A stretch of DNA of 64,000 nt from Mycobacterium sp. (GCA_021732005.1 JAKFVT010000063.1:124001-188000); one strand, 5' to 3'; positions 34,240-43,961 are shown, numbered from the stretch's first letter. A program made the numbers and translations. The notes: generated by a model not told the origin, from the letters alone.

Positions 34240-35040
34240 TCAGGCCGGCCCGAACCGTGCGCCGCCGTCGGCGTGGTACCACCCGCCCGCTGCGTGGGTG
34301 CCACCGTCGACGTGCAGCGTTTGACCGGTGATGTAGCGCGCCATCTCTGAGGCGAGAAAGACTGCTGCCGAAGCAATTTCGTCGACATCGCCGAGCCGGC
34401 CCAGCGGAACGGCCTGGCTGAGCTCAGGTCGTATCCCGTTCGGCGACAGCGCCAGCAGGCCCTCGGTAACGGTGATGTCAGGTGCGATGGCGTTGACCCG
34501 GACGCCGTGCGGCGCCAGCTCGAACGCCGCGGTCCTGGTGTAGTTGATGACCCCGGCTTTCGCCGCGGAGTAGGCCGCGTATCCCGGTGCCGCGCGGACT
34601 CCCTCGATCGAGGTCACGGAGACGACGCTGCCGCCGCGGCCATCGTCGACCAGCTGCCTGGCCACCCGCTGCGTGCACAGCAGGACGTGTCGAAGGTTAG
34701 CCTTGTACAAAGCGTCCCAACCGTTTTCGCTGGTATCCAGCAGCGGCGAAGCGAATACCCCGCCGGCGTTGTTGACCAGGATGCTGACCGGCCCGAGCTC
34801 CTCGCGGGTGCGCGCCAACGCGGCGTCGACCTGTCCGCTGTCACGAACGTCGGCCACGATGCCGAGCACCCCCAGCTCGGCCGCGGTCGCCGCGCAGCTG
34901 TCGGCGTCACGTTCCCAGATGGCGACCGTCGCCCCGAATTGCGCCAAACCGGCGGCGATCCCGCGGCCGATCCCGGTGCCGCCACCGGTCACCACCGCGA
35001 CCCGGTCGGTCAGCAGGATGTCCGACGGCGTGATCGTCAC
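34240..35040 (-). CDS. SDR-family oxidoreductase
   Basis: 266-residue classical SDR: TGGGTGIGRGIA cofactor motif, ADVRD, NNAGG, catalytic Ser and YAAYSAAKAG (YxxxK), and the C-terminal LASEMARYITGQTLHVDGG. It oxidises or reduces an unknown alcohol/ketone. It lies 4 bases downstream of the F420-type oxidoreductase gene and is probably cotranscribed with it, suggesting sequential redox steps. Confidence 0.88.
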   Translation of the reverse strand: MTITPSDILLTDRVAVVTGGGTGIGRGIAAGLAQFGATVAIWERDADSCAATAAELGVLGIVADVRDSGQVDAALARTREELGPVSILVNNAGGVFASPLLDTSENGWDALYKANLRHVLLCTQRVARQLVDDGRGGSVVSVTSIEGVRAAPGYAAYSAAKAGVINYTRTAAFELAPHGVRVNAIAPDITVTEGLLALSPNGIRPELSQAVPLGRLGDVDEIASAAVFLASEMARYITGQTLHVDGGTHAAGGWYHADGGARFGPA

Positions 35041-35044
35041 GGCG

Positions 35045-35893
35045 TCAACTCCGCGACGGGTTCAGCACGTCATCGGCGAAACGGGCGATACCGTCGAGCG
35101 CCTCGCGGGTGCGCCGCCACGGCATCACGATCAGCCGGTCGATGCCGGCACCAGCCGCCAGCCGCACATCCGCGGGTGAATCGGCCGGAGCCGACGCGGT
35201 GACCTCAGGCTTTCCGGTCCGTCCGTGTTCAGCCCACAGCGTGGAGAGCATCTGCACCGATCCGGGAATCCGGTCCAGGGTGTGGTTCATCGGGATCCAG
35301 CCGGAGCCGAACCGGGCGACTCGGCGCAACGCGGGCAGGCCGTCGCCACCGACGTGGATCGGCGGTCCGCCCGGCTGGACCGGCTTGGGTTCGAAGGCGA
35401 CGGCGTCGAAGTCGAAGAACCTGCCGTGATGTTCGATGGTCGGCTCGGTCCAGAGCGCCCGGCACACTTCGAGCGCCTCGTCGACGCGGGCACCGCGGCT
35501 GCTGAAGTCCAGACCGGCGGCATCCCACTCCTCGCGCAGCCAGCTTGCGCCGATACCGAAGTCGAACCGGCCGTCCGAGACGATGTCCAGCGTCGCGGCG
35601 GCGCGGGCACTGATGAACGGGTGGCGCAACCCGATGTTGTAGACGTAGGTGCCCAGCCGGATCGTGCTGGTCTGGCCTGCCAGATACGACAGGTAGGCGA
35701 TCGCGTCGAACATCGGCGTCTGCGGCGGAATCGGCGGATGACTGTCGCCGTGATGCGGGCTGCCGGACATCTCGGCAGGCAGCACCAGATGCTCGGGAAG
35801 CCACACCGACTCGTAGCCCAGCTCCTCGGCCCGCACCGTCAGATCCCGCCACAGGCCGGGGTGAACGCCACCCAGTGGAATCCCGAACTTCAC
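35045..35893 (-). CDS. LLM-class F420-dependent oxidoreductase (TIGR03619-like)
   Basis: 282-residue luciferase-like TIM barrel: VKFGIPLGGVHPG, ELGYESVWLPEHLVLP, FGIGASWLREEWDAAGLDF, GGPPIHVGGDGLPALRRVAR. The branch is probably F420-dependent. The GTG at 35893 is preceded at 7 bases by TAACAT, so a leaderless transcript is likely; a GTG six codons upstream is possible. It is the first gene of a pair with the SDR gene. Confidence 0.82.
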   Translation of the reverse strand: MKFGIPLGGVHPGLWRDLTVRAEELGYESVWLPEHLVLPAEMSGSPHHGDSHPPIPPQTPMFDAIAYLSYLAGQTSTIRLGTYVYNIGLRHPFISARAAATLDIVSDGRFDFGIGASWLREEWDAAGLDFSSRGARVDEALEVCRALWTEPTIEHHGRFFDFDAVAFEPKPVQPGGPPIHVGGDGLPALRRVARFGSGWIPMNHTLDRIPGSVQMLSTLWAEHGRTGKPEVTASAPADSPADVRLAAGAGIDRLIVMPWRRTREALDGIARFADDVLNPSRS

Positions 35894-35990
35894 TGCGCGG
35901 ATGTTACGCACCGGGCCGCACCTCCGGAAGTACTACTCTCAGTTTCGGAGAGCGTGATTCTGCCGCCTTGCCGCAGTAGCGTCTCCAGCT

Positions 35991-37466
35991 ATGACGGCGA
36001 GCAGGCTGAAGGTCCGCTACGCCCTGGCCCTCGTACTCGCGCAGATCCTCGCGGCCGTCGAGTTGACCGCCCTGGTGATGCCGCTGCGCCACGAGTTGGT
36101 GCCGCAAGCCGAGACAGTCTTCGGAACCGACACCCTGATCGCCTCGGTCACGCTGTCGGTGTTCGGCTTCGCCGGATCGATCGGCTACGCAATCCTGGTC
36201 GTCGACCGCAGGCTGCGCTGGTTCACCGCGGGTGAGCCGCCGACCCATCGCGACCGGGTGTTCGTCGAGCGGTTTCTGCGTCACCAGTCCACGCTGTTGG
36301 CCGCCATCTGGTTGATCAGCGGCACCATCCTGTTCGTCATCAACCGCGACGGTGGCGCGACGGCGGCCTGGCTGATCGGCATGCTGGTGCTGTTCGGCAT
36401 CACCACTTCGGCGGGAGCCGCGCTGCTGCTGATCCAACGTCCCATGCGTCCTATCACCGCGGCCGTCATGGGGTCGACGCCCGGTCGCGACACCGCCCCG
36501 GGCGTGCTGCCCAGACTCCTGCTGATGTGGCTGATGAGCAGCGCCCTGCCCAGCATCGGCATCGCGGTGGTGGTGCTGATGCGCGCCAGCGGCTGGATCA
36601 TTCAGAAGAACGCGTCGATCGAGATACCCGTCATCGTGCTCTCGGTGATCTCGGTCCTGGTCGGGCTGCGCGGCATGGCGATCGTCGCGCTGTCCATCTC
36701 GGATCCGGTGCACGACGTCGTCGCCGCCATGGCCAGGGTGGAACGCGGCCAGATCGGGACCCGGGTCGACGTCTACGAGCGCTCCGAAATCGGGCGGCTG
36801 CAAAGCGGTTTCAACCGCATGGTGGCCGGGCTGGCAGAACGCGACCGGCTGCGCGATCTGTTCGGACGCCACGTGGGGACGGACGTGGCGCTACGCGCGG
36901 TCAGCGACGCCGACACCCTCACCGGCGAAGTTCGTGAGGCCGCGGTGCTGTTCGTCGACCTGGTCGGCTCGACACAGTTGGCGCAAAGCAGTTCGCCGGC
37001 CGAGGTGGCCGGGGTGCTCAATGACTTCTTCCAGATCGTCGTCGATTCCGTCGACGAACGGCACGGGCTGATCAACAAGTTCCAGGGCGACGCGGTGCTG
37101 GCGGTGTTCGGTGCACCCCTGCCCAGTGCCCGCGCGGCGTCCGACGCACTGGCGACCGCCCGCGCTCTGACGGTCGCGCTGCGCCGGCTTCCCGTCGTGG
37201 ACTTCGGCATCGGGGTGTCGGCCGGGCGGGTGTTCGCCGGGAACATCGGCGCGGAGCACCGGTACGAATACACCGTGATCGGGGATGCGGTCAACGAGGC
37301 TGCGCGCCTTGCCGATCGGGCCAAGGCCACCGGCGAACGCGCGCTGTGCTCGGACGTCGCCCTGGCCAACGCCGACACCGCCGAGCGTGCGCACTGGGCC
37401 GAATACACTTCCGAGGTGCTGCGCGGCCGCCTCGAGCCGACCCGAATGTCGGCGCCCACCGCCTGA
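35991..37466 (+). CDS. Membrane class III adenylate cyclase with HAMP domain
   Basis: 491 residues: six N-terminal membrane helices, a HAMP linker (about 245-297), then a class III cyclase domain as in Rv1318c/Rv1319c/Rv1320c/Rv3645. Metal aspartates D323 (FVDLVGST) and D367 (NKFQGD), substrate lysine K363 and D432, transition-state N435 and R439 (DAVNEAAR): the full ATP-specific set, so it should make cAMP. TAGCGT lies 8 bases before the ATG (leaderless). Its product could feed the Crp paralogue encoded at 16.4 kb, though many cyclases exist in mycobacteria. Confidence 0.93.
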   Translation: MTASRLKVRYALALVLAQILAAVELTALVMPLRHELVPQAETVFGTDTLIASVTLSVFGFAGSIGYAILVVDRRLRWFTAGEPPTHRDRVFVERFLRHQSTLLAAIWLISGTILFVINRDGGATAAWLIGMLVLFGITTSAGAALLLIQRPMRPITAAVMGSTPGRDTAPGVLPRLLLMWLMSSALPSIGIAVVVLMRASGWIIQKNASIEIPVIVLSVISVLVGLRGMAIVALSISDPVHDVVAAMARVERGQIGTRVDVYERSEIGRLQSGFNRMVAGLAERDRLRDLFGRHVGTDVALRAVSDADTLTGEVREAAVLFVDLVGSTQLAQSSSPAEVAGVLNDFFQIVVDSVDERHGLINKFQGDAVLAVFGAPLPSARAASDALATARALTVALRRLPVVDFGIGVSAGRVFAGNIGAEHRYEYTVIGDAVNEAARLADRAKATGERALCSDVALANADTAERAHWAEYTSEVLRGRLEPTRMSAPTA

Positions 37467-37530
37467 ATCCCACCGACCTCTTGTGTCAACCGCGGCATCG
37501 GGTGAATGGTGGACGGGCAGGAGGTTTGTC

Positions 37531-39657
37531 ATGGCCGACAAGACGAACACTTCCCAGGCTGCCCGATCGGCTCCCGCCGCGGACAGTCCGGCCACCATCC
37601 GCAACGTCGTGCTCGTCGGCCCGTCCGGCGCCGGCAAGACCACCCTCGTCGAAAGCCTTCTCGTCGCCTCCGGTGTGTTGCCGCGGGCGGGGTCGGTGGT
37701 CGACGGCACCACGGTGTGCGACTTCGACGATGCGGCTATCCGCCAACAACGCTCGGTTGGGCTTGCGCTGGCGCCGATCCCGCACGACGGCATCAAGGTC
37801 AACCTGATCGACACCCCGGGCTACGCCGACTTCGTCGGTGAACTGCGGGCCGGCCTGCGCGCCGCCGAGTGCGCGTTGTTCGTGATCGCCGCGAACGAGG
37901 GCGTCGACGAGGCGACTCGGGCGCTGTGGCACGAATGCGATGAGGTCGGGATGCCACGCGCGGTGGCGATCACCAAGCTCGATCACGCCCGCGCCAACTA
38001 CGACACCGCGCTGCGTGCCGCGCAGGATGCCTTCGGCGATAAGGTACTACCGCTCTACCTGCCCACCGAGACGGGTCTGGTCGGATTGCTGTCGGGCAGC
38101 CAGTACGACTACCGAGACGGCACCCGCACCGTCCATCCGCCCGCCGACGCGCACACCGCTCGGATCGACGAGCATCGCGGCGCCCTGATCGAGGGCATCA
38201 TCGAGGAGTCCGAGGACGAATCGTTGATGGAGCGTTATCTCGGCGGTGAGGCGATCGACGAGGCCGTGCTGATCGAGGATCTGGAGAGAGCCGTCGCGCG
38301 TGGCGCGTTCTTCCCCGTGATCCCCGTGTGCAGCGGCACCGGGGTCGGCACCGTCGAGCTGCTGGACGTCGCGGCCCGCGGCTTCCCGCCGCCACCCGAA
38401 CATGTTCTGCCCGAGGTCTACAACCCGCACGGCGTGCCCCGTGGCGGACTGTCCTGCGATCCGGACGGACCACTCCTGGCCGAGGTGGTCAAGACGACGT
38501 CGGACCCCTATGTCGGCAGGGTCAGCCTGGTCCGGGTGTTCTCCGGCACCATCAGGCCCGACACGACAGTGCATGTGTCGGGCCATTTTTCGGCCTTCTT
38601 CGAGGCGAACACGCACGCCGACCACGACGACGACGAGCGCATCGGCACGCTGTCGTTCCCGCTGGGTAAGCAGCAGCGTCCGGCCATGCAGGTGGTAGCG
38701 GGCGACATCTGCGCGATCGGGAGGCTCACCCACGCCGAGACCGGAGATACGTTGTCGGACAAGGTCGATCCGCTGCTACTCAAGCCGTGGACGATGCCGG
38801 AGCCGCTGCTGCCGGTGGCGATCGCCGCCCGCGCCAAGACCGACGAGGACAAGCTCTCGGTCGGTTTGCAGCGGCTGGCCGCCGAGGACCCGACGTTGCG
38901 TATCGAGCAGAATCCGGAGACTCATCAGATCGTGTTGTGGTGCATGGGCGAAGCACACTCGAGCGTGGTGCTCGACGCGTTGGCGAACCGTTACGGCGTC
39001 AACGTCGACACCGTCGAGGTCCGCATACCGTTGCGCGAAACCTTCGGCGGACCAGCCAAGGGCCACGGCCGCCACGTCAAACAGTCCGGCGGACACGGCC
39101 AGTTCGCGGTATGTGACATCGAAGTGGAGCCACTTCCGCAGGGCGGTGGCTTCGAGTTCGTCGACAAGGTCGTCGGCGGCGCGGTTCCCCGGCAGTTCAT
39201 CCCGAGCGTGGAGAAGGGGGTGCGTGCACAGATGGAACGCGGCGTCCACGGCGGCTATCCCGTCGTCGACATCCGGGTGACCCTGGTCGACGGCAAGGCG
39301 CACAGCGTGGACTCCTCCGACATGGCGTTCCAGATGGCCGGTGGGCTGGCGTTGCGAGAGGCAGCCTCGGCGACCCGGATCGATCTACTCGAACCGGTCG
39401 ACGAGCTCACCATCGATGTGCCCGACGATCTCGTCGGTGCGGTCATGGGTGATCTGTCCGGCCGGCGGGGCCGGGTGCTGGGCACCGAGCAGGCCCGCGA
39501 GAACCACACTCTGATCCGGGCCGAGGTACCGCAGGTGGAGCTGACCCGATACGCGATCGACATGCGCAGCCTCACCCACGGCGCCGCGTCGTTCACCCGG
39601 TCGTTCGCCCGCTATGAGCCGATGCCGGAAACCGCCGCGGCGAAGGTCCAGGTCTAG
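37531..39657 (+). CDS. fusA2: Elongation factor G-like protein EF-G2
   Basis: 708-residue translational GTPase like Rv0120c (714 residues). G1 GPSGAGKTT, G3 DTPGYADF, G4 TKLD in place of canonical NKxD, then EF-G domains II-V (LRETFGGPAKGHGRHVKQSGGHGQFA, AMGDLSGRRGRVLG-type motif here as VMGDLSGRRGRVLG). In mycobacteria EF-G2 binds GTP but is reported not to replace EF-G in translocation. The ATG with GAGG at good spacing (37531) was chosen over an open frame extending back into the cyclase gene. Confidence 0.9.
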   Translation: MADKTNTSQAARSAPAADSPATIRNVVLVGPSGAGKTTLVESLLVASGVLPRAGSVVDGTTVCDFDDAAIRQQRSVGLALAPIPHDGIKVNLIDTPGYADFVGELRAGLRAAECALFVIAANEGVDEATRALWHECDEVGMPRAVAITKLDHARANYDTALRAAQDAFGDKVLPLYLPTETGLVGLLSGSQYDYRDGTRTVHPPADAHTARIDEHRGALIEGIIEESEDESLMERYLGGEAIDEAVLIEDLERAVARGAFFPVIPVCSGTGVGTVELLDVAARGFPPPPEHVLPEVYNPHGVPRGGLSCDPDGPLLAEVVKTTSDPYVGRVSLVRVFSGTIRPDTTVHVSGHFSAFFEANTHADHDDDERIGTLSFPLGKQQRPAMQVVAGDICAIGRLTHAETGDTLSDKVDPLLLKPWTMPEPLLPVAIAARAKTDEDKLSVGLQRLAAEDPTLRIEQNPETHQIVLWCMGEAHSSVVLDALANRYGVNVDTVEVRIPLRETFGGPAKGHGRHVKQSGGHGQFAVCDIEVEPLPQGGGFEFVDKVVGGAVPRQFIPSVEKGVRAQMERGVHGGYPVVDIRVTLVDGKAHSVDSSDMAFQMAGGLALREAASATRIDLLEPVDELTIDVPDDLVGAVMGDLSGRRGRVLGTEQARENHTLIRAEVPQVELTRYAIDMRSLTHGAASFTRSFARYEPMPETAAAKVQV

Positions 39658-39689
39658 CGTTGCCCGCCCGCGCGGTAACGTCGTTCTCC

Positions 39690-40073
39690 ATGACCGCACC
39701 GCGCTCGCTTCGGGAGTTGTTCGACCAGCTCGGCCTGCAGGTCGTCGAAGCGACGGATGACACCGTCGTGCTGGAGATGCCGGTGGACGAGCGCACCAAG
39801 AACACTGCTGGTGGGCTGCAGGGCGGACTGATCGCCACGATGGCCGACGTGGCCGCCGGGCAGCTGGCGTCGGCGGCCACCCCGTTCGGGTTCGGCATCG
39901 CCACCACCGACTTGTTCGTCCGTTATCTGCGGCCGATCAAGGTCGGCCCGGCCCGCGCGGTGGCCAAGATCCTGCGCACCGGCAAGCGTTCGGTCGTGGT
40001 GCAGGTGGACATCCACCGCGGTGAGGACAACGAACTGGCCGCGACCAGCACGATCAACTTCGCCGCGGTCTGA
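39690..40073 (+). CDS. PaaI-family hotdog thioesterase
   Basis: 127-residue hotdog-fold thioesterase. Key motif NTAGGLQGGLIATMADVA (helix region with the conserved Gly and Asp), then TTDLFVRYLRPI. It probably hydrolyses an acyl- or aryl-CoA. The ATG at 39690 has TAACGT 8 bases upstream (leaderless); a start at 39660 would place this box inside the gene. Its last 20 bases overlap the convergent hydrolase gene. Confidence 0.87.
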   Translation: MTAPRSLRELFDQLGLQVVEATDDTVVLEMPVDERTKNTAGGLQGGLIATMADVAAGQLASAATPFGFGIATTDLFVRYLRPIKVGPARAVAKILRTGKRSVVVQVDIHRGEDNELAATSTINFAAV

Positions 40074-40851
40074 GGACGGTAGCCAGCCACTCGGCAATCC
40101 GTTCGGCGACGGCGCGCCAGCCGGGTTCGAGCATCATGTCGTGCCCTATGTCGGGAAAGAATTCCGCATCGGCGTGATATGCCCGCGCGGTGGCGCGCAC
40201 TTCCTCGATGGTGAATGAACCGTCGTGTTCGGCGCCGAGCACCAGCAGTGGTGCGGACACCAAGTCGGGTTTGGGTAGGTCCCGGAAAACCATGTCCTGG
40301 CGGAGTGCTCGTTTGCTCTCCTGCTGGAACCGCCTCACGTATTCGACGATCAACGGTTCGGGCGTGCCGGGCGAGAACATCGACTGCCGTGCGCGGGCCG
40401 GGGTGTCGAGAATCGCCATCGTGTCACCGGTGAGTGTGGACCTGGCGACGGGCCACGGGAACCTCCTTATCGCCCGCAGGGTGGCAGCGCCCATCCCCTG
40501 CGGGGGAGCCGACGCCATGAGCACTCCCGCTGGCGCTGCGTGCACCTCCAGATACTTCTGGACGACGAACCCGCCCATCGAGTGTCCGATCACTACCGGC
40601 GGAGTCGGCAAAGCCTGTGCGACCGAGACGACGTCGTCGACGTAGTCAGCGATCGAGCATCGACTCAGCCGCTTGTCCGTAGGGCTGTTCCCGTGGCCGC
40701 GGAGGTTGAGCGCGACTGCGCGGAAGCCCTTCTCGGCAAAATGGTCGAGGAAGTGCTCGTCCCAACACCATGCCCCATGCCAGGCGCCGTGAACGAATAG
40801 CAGCGGAGCAGTATCGGAATCGCTGTTCCCCTTGTCGATAACTTCCAGCAC
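40054..40851 (-). CDS. Alpha/beta hydrolase
   Basis: 265-residue alpha/beta-hydrolase: oxyanion region LFVHGAWHGAWCW, nucleophile elbow GHSMGG, acid Asp in LGAEHDGSF, catalytic His in DIGHDMM. It probably hydrolyses an ester or lactone. The GTG at 40851 has GGGGGA at good spacing; the frame opens further to 40914 but without a better signal. It is divergent from the next TetR gene. Confidence 0.85.
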   Translation of the reverse strand: MLEVIDKGNSDSDTAPLLFVHGAWHGAWCWDEHFLDHFAEKGFRAVALNLRGHGNSPTDKRLSRCSIADYVDDVVSVAQALPTPPVVIGHSMGGFVVQKYLEVHAAPAGVLMASAPPQGMGAATLRAIRRFPWPVARSTLTGDTMAILDTPARARQSMFSPGTPEPLIVEYVRRFQQESKRALRQDMVFRDLPKPDLVSAPLLVLGAEHDGSFTIEEVRATARAYHADAEFFPDIGHDMMLEPGWRAVAERIAEWLATVLRPRRS

Positions 40852-40945
40852 AGCCGTCCCCCGACGTCGATTCTGTGAGTGTTCGGAGCATACGGCCCGC
40901 AGCAACTGCAGCACCCAGAATCGGCACGCACTGGCGCTCAGTGAT

Positions 40946-40965
40946 TATGTATGGTTGCATACATA
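40946..40965. promoter_or_regulatory. Perfect palindromic operator before TetR gene
   Basis: TATGTATG-GTTG-CATACATA, a perfect dyad with 8-base arms, ending 3 bases before the ATG of the TetR gene and including a TATGGT that can serve as -10. It is almost certainly an autoregulatory operator. Confidence 0.8.
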
Positions 40966-40968
40966 CCC

Positions 40969-41568
40969 ATGACGAGCCCCCGCGAACGGATGGTCGCCTC
41001 GGCCGCACTGTTGATCCGCGAGCGCGGAGCACAGTCCACGGCGATCGCCGACGTCCTGGCACACAGTGGGGCACCGCGCGGCTCGGCCTACCATTACTTC
41101 CCCGGCGGCCGCGCCCAATTGCTCAGCGAGGCAGTCGATTACGTCGCCGACTTCGTTGCCGGCAAGTTGGCCAAAGCATCCAGCAGCATCGAGATGCTCG
41201 ACGGGCTGACCCGCTTCTACCGCAAGAACCTGCTGGAAAGCGACTACCGCGCCGGCTGCCCGGTGGTGGCCGTTGCTGTCGAGTCCGGTGAGCCGGGCAA
41301 CGCCAACCCGGTGATCGACCGGGCCGCCGAGGCGTTCACCCGCTGGAACGACCTGATCGCCGCGCGCCTGATCACCGACGGAATCGCGAAGGACCGCGCC
41401 GAAGAGATCGCGGTGACCACGACCGCCGCATTGGAAGGCGCCATCGTGCTCGCCCGCGCGGCGCGCGACACCAAACCGCTCGACATCGTCCATCGGCAAC
41501 TGCGCGACCTGCTCGAAGCCGAACTACCCACCCGTCGAACGACCGATCAAGCGGCGCAGCCGCGATGA
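40969..41568 (+). CDS. TetR-family regulator (LmrA/YxaF-like)
   Basis: 199 residues. The helix-turn-helix near 8-52 contains HSGAPRGSAYHYFPGGRAQLL, diagnostic of the LmrA/YxaF branch, and a C-terminal ligand domain with RAGCPVVAVAVE follows. The ATG at 40969, just after the palindrome, was chosen over one inside it at 40951. The end overlaps or nearly abuts the molybdopterin oxidoreductase gene, so it probably regulates that gene together with itself. Confidence 0.88.
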   Translation: MTSPRERMVASAALLIRERGAQSTAIADVLAHSGAPRGSAYHYFPGGRAQLLSEAVDYVADFVAGKLAKASSSIEMLDGLTRFYRKNLLESDYRAGCPVVAVAVESGEPGNANPVIDRAAEAFTRWNDLIAARLITDGIAKDRAEEIAVTTTAALEGAIVLARAARDTKPLDIVHRQLRDLLEAELPTRRTTDQAAQPR

Positions 41569-41597
41569 GGAGTTCGACCATGGACCTAGGAGATCCG

Positions 41598-43856
41598 ATG
41601 TCCGCTGACTGGCAACCCACTGCCTGCATCCTCTGCGAATGCAACTGCGGCATCGTGGTGCAAACCAGCGTTCAGGACGGGGTCCGAACCCTGGCCCGCA
41701 TCCGCGGCGACAAGGACAACCCCGCCTCGCAGGGCTACACCTGCAACAAGGCGCTGCGCCTTGACCACTACCAGAACAACCGGGCGCGGCTCACCTCCCC
41801 TATGCGGCGCAGACCCGACGGCAGCTACGAGGAAATCGATTGGGACACCGCGATCACCGAAATCGCGGAAGGTTTCCGCGGGATCGCCGACGCCTACGGC
41901 GGGGAGAAGATCTTCTACTACGGTGGCGGCGGTCAGGGCAATCACCTGGGTGGCGCCTACAGCGGTGCTTTCCTCAAGCTGCTCGGTTCGCGGTACCGGT
42001 CGAATGCCTTGGCGCAGGAGAAAACCGGCGAAGCCTGGGTGGACTTCCAGCTGTACGGCGGGCACACCCGCGGCGAGTTCGAGCACGCCGAGGTGTCGGT
42101 GTTCGTCGGCAAGAACCCGTGGATGTCGCAGAGCTTCCCGCGGGCCCGCACCGTGCTCAACGACATCGCCAAGGACCCGGCCCGCTCGATGATCGTCATC
42201 GACCCGGTGCTCACCGACACCGCCAAGATGGCGGACTTCCATCTCCGGGTGCGGCCCGGTACCGACGCCTGGTGCCTGGCCGCGCTGGCTGCGGTGCTGG
42301 TACAGGAAAACCTTTGCAATGAAGCGTTTCTTGCCGAACACGTGCACGGCGCCGATGAGGTGCGCACCGTGCTGGCGACCGTACCGATCGCCGAATACGC
42401 CGAACGCAGCGGTGTTGACGAGGAGCTGCTGCGCGCCGCCGCCCGTCGCATCGCCGCCGCCGATTCGGTGGCGGTCTTCGAAGACCTCGGCGTGCAACAG
42501 GCACCCAACAGCACCCTGTGCTCCTACCTCAACAAGCTGCTCTGGATCCTGACCGGGAGTTTCGCCAAACCGGGTGGACAGCATCTGCATTCGTCGTTCG
42601 CGCCGCTGTTCAGCCTCAGCGGTGTCGGGCGCTCCCCGGTGACCGGTGCGCCGATCATCGCCGGGCTGGTGCCGTCGAACGTTGTCCCCGAGGAGATCCT
42701 GACCGACCACCCCGACCGGTTCCGCGCCATGATCGTCGAGAGCGCCAACCCCGCCCATTCGATCGCCGACTCGGAGAACTGCCGCGCCGCGTTCGAGTCG
42801 CTGGAGCTGCTGGTGGTGATCGACGTGGCGATGACCGAGACCGCGCGCCTGGCCCACTATGTGCTGCCCGCGGCCAACCAGTTCGAGAAGCCGGAAGCCA
42901 CCTTCTTCAATTTCGAGTTTCCGCGCAACGAATTCCACCTGCGCCACCCGCTTTTCGAGCCGACTCCCGGCACACTGCCTGAACCCGAGATCTGGTCTCG
43001 GCTGGTGCGGGCGCTCGGTGTGGTCAGCGACGACGATCTGCGCCCGCTGCGCGACGCCGCCAAACAAGGTCGCGACGCCTACACCCAAGCCTTCTTCACC
43101 GAACTCGCCGCCAATCCGGCGCTGGGCAAGGTGTTGCCCTTCGTGTTGTACGAAACTCTCGGTCCGACGCTGCCCGAAGGATTGGCCGGCGCGGCCGCTC
43201 TCTGGGGGCTGGCGCAGAAAGCCGCCGTCACCTACCCCGACGCGGTGCGCCGGGCCGGGCACGCCGACGGCAACGCGCTGTTCGACGCGATTCTGGACAG
43301 CAAGTCCGGGGTGACGTTCAGCGTGCACGAGTACGCCGACGACTGGGCGTTGATCAGTCACCCCGACCGCAAGATCGCGCTGGTGATCCCGGAGATGCTC
43401 GACGACATCCGCGCGCTGGCCGACGACCGGCCGGACCTGACCAACCCGGAGTTCCCGATCGTGCTGTCCGCCGGCGAGCGTCGGGCCTTCACCGCCAACG
43501 ACATCCTGCGGGATCCGTCCTGGCGCAAGCGCGACCCCGACGGTGCGCTGCGCGTCAGTGTCGAAGACGCGGCAGCACTCGGCCTGGTCGACGGCGGCCG
43601 CGTCCGGATCACCACCGCCGCGGGCAGCGCCGAGGCCACCGTCGAGATCAGCGAGACCATGATGGCCGGGCACGCCGCACTGCCCAACGGTTTCGGTCTC
43701 GACTATGTCGACGCCGATGGGCAACGCCGCGTTCCCGGCGTCGCCCCTAACGCACTCACCTCCACCGATTGGCGCGATCCTTACGCCGGAACGCCCTGGC
43801 ACAAGCACGTCCTGGCACGGCTGGAAGCGGTGTCTGCGGACCTCGTCACCATGTGA
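41598..43856 (+). CDS. Molybdopterin oxidoreductase (formate dehydrogenase-like)
   Basis: 752-residue molybdenum enzyme of the DMSO-reductase family. N-terminal [4Fe-4S] ligands C10, C13 and C17 (CILCECNC) with a later TCNKALRL; Moco domains with GGGGQGNHLGG, FVGKNPWMSQ, LPAANQFEKPEATFFNFE; C-terminal dinucleotide-binding domain LPNGFGLDY. It probably acts with a cytoplasmic electron acceptor; it has no Tat signal. Starts at 41580 and 41565 (the last overlapping the tetR stop as ATGA) are also possible; AGGAG at 6 bases favours 41598. Substrate unknown. Confidence 0.85.
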   Translation: MSADWQPTACILCECNCGIVVQTSVQDGVRTLARIRGDKDNPASQGYTCNKALRLDHYQNNRARLTSPMRRRPDGSYEEIDWDTAITEIAEGFRGIADAYGGEKIFYYGGGGQGNHLGGAYSGAFLKLLGSRYRSNALAQEKTGEAWVDFQLYGGHTRGEFEHAEVSVFVGKNPWMSQSFPRARTVLNDIAKDPARSMIVIDPVLTDTAKMADFHLRVRPGTDAWCLAALAAVLVQENLCNEAFLAEHVHGADEVRTVLATVPIAEYAERSGVDEELLRAAARRIAAADSVAVFEDLGVQQAPNSTLCSYLNKLLWILTGSFAKPGGQHLHSSFAPLFSLSGVGRSPVTGAPIIAGLVPSNVVPEEILTDHPDRFRAMIVESANPAHSIADSENCRAAFESLELLVVIDVAMTETARLAHYVLPAANQFEKPEATFFNFEFPRNEFHLRHPLFEPTPGTLPEPEIWSRLVRALGVVSDDDLRPLRDAAKQGRDAYTQAFFTELAANPALGKVLPFVLYETLGPTLPEGLAGAAALWGLAQKAAVTYPDAVRRAGHADGNALFDAILDSKSGVTFSVHEYADDWALISHPDRKIALVIPEMLDDIRALADDRPDLTNPEFPIVLSAGERRAFTANDILRDPSWRKRDPDGALRVSVEDAAALGLVDGGRVRITTAAGSAEATVEISETMMAGHAALPNGFGLDYVDADGQRRVPGVAPNALTSTDWRDPYAGTPWHKHVLARLEAVSADLVTM

Positions 43857-43905
43857 TTTCGGCGCGGTTTCGTTCGCCCAGCGGCGGTTTGCGCGCCGAA
43901 ATCAC
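43853..43905. repeat. 53-bp palindromic repeat, copy 1
   Basis: GTGATTTCGGCGCG and CGCGCCGAAATCAC, perfect 14-base arms around a 25-base centre. The left arm includes the stop codon of the molybdopterin oxidoreductase gene. No T-run follows, so it is not a classical terminator, though it could end transcripts. A second copy lies at 52617-52669. Confidence 0.8.
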
Positions 43906-43941
43906 TGGAGCCGGCTCGCCCCCGGACCAGCGGACCCCCAA

Positions 43942-43961
43942 AGTAAATTGCGTGATTTATT
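43942..43961. promoter_or_regulatory. TetR operator at crotonase promoter
   Basis: AGTAAA-TTGCGTGA-TTTATT, a dyad with one mismatch between arms. It shares its design with the site at 45710 upstream of the convergent TetR gene, and overlaps the -35 of the crotonase promoter, the right place for repression. Confidence 0.65.

Noticed and set aside
41586..43808. 740-codon open frame antisense to the molybdopterin oxidoreductase gene
   Set aside because: A shadow of strong third-position GC bias; the sense strand encodes a clear full-length enzyme.
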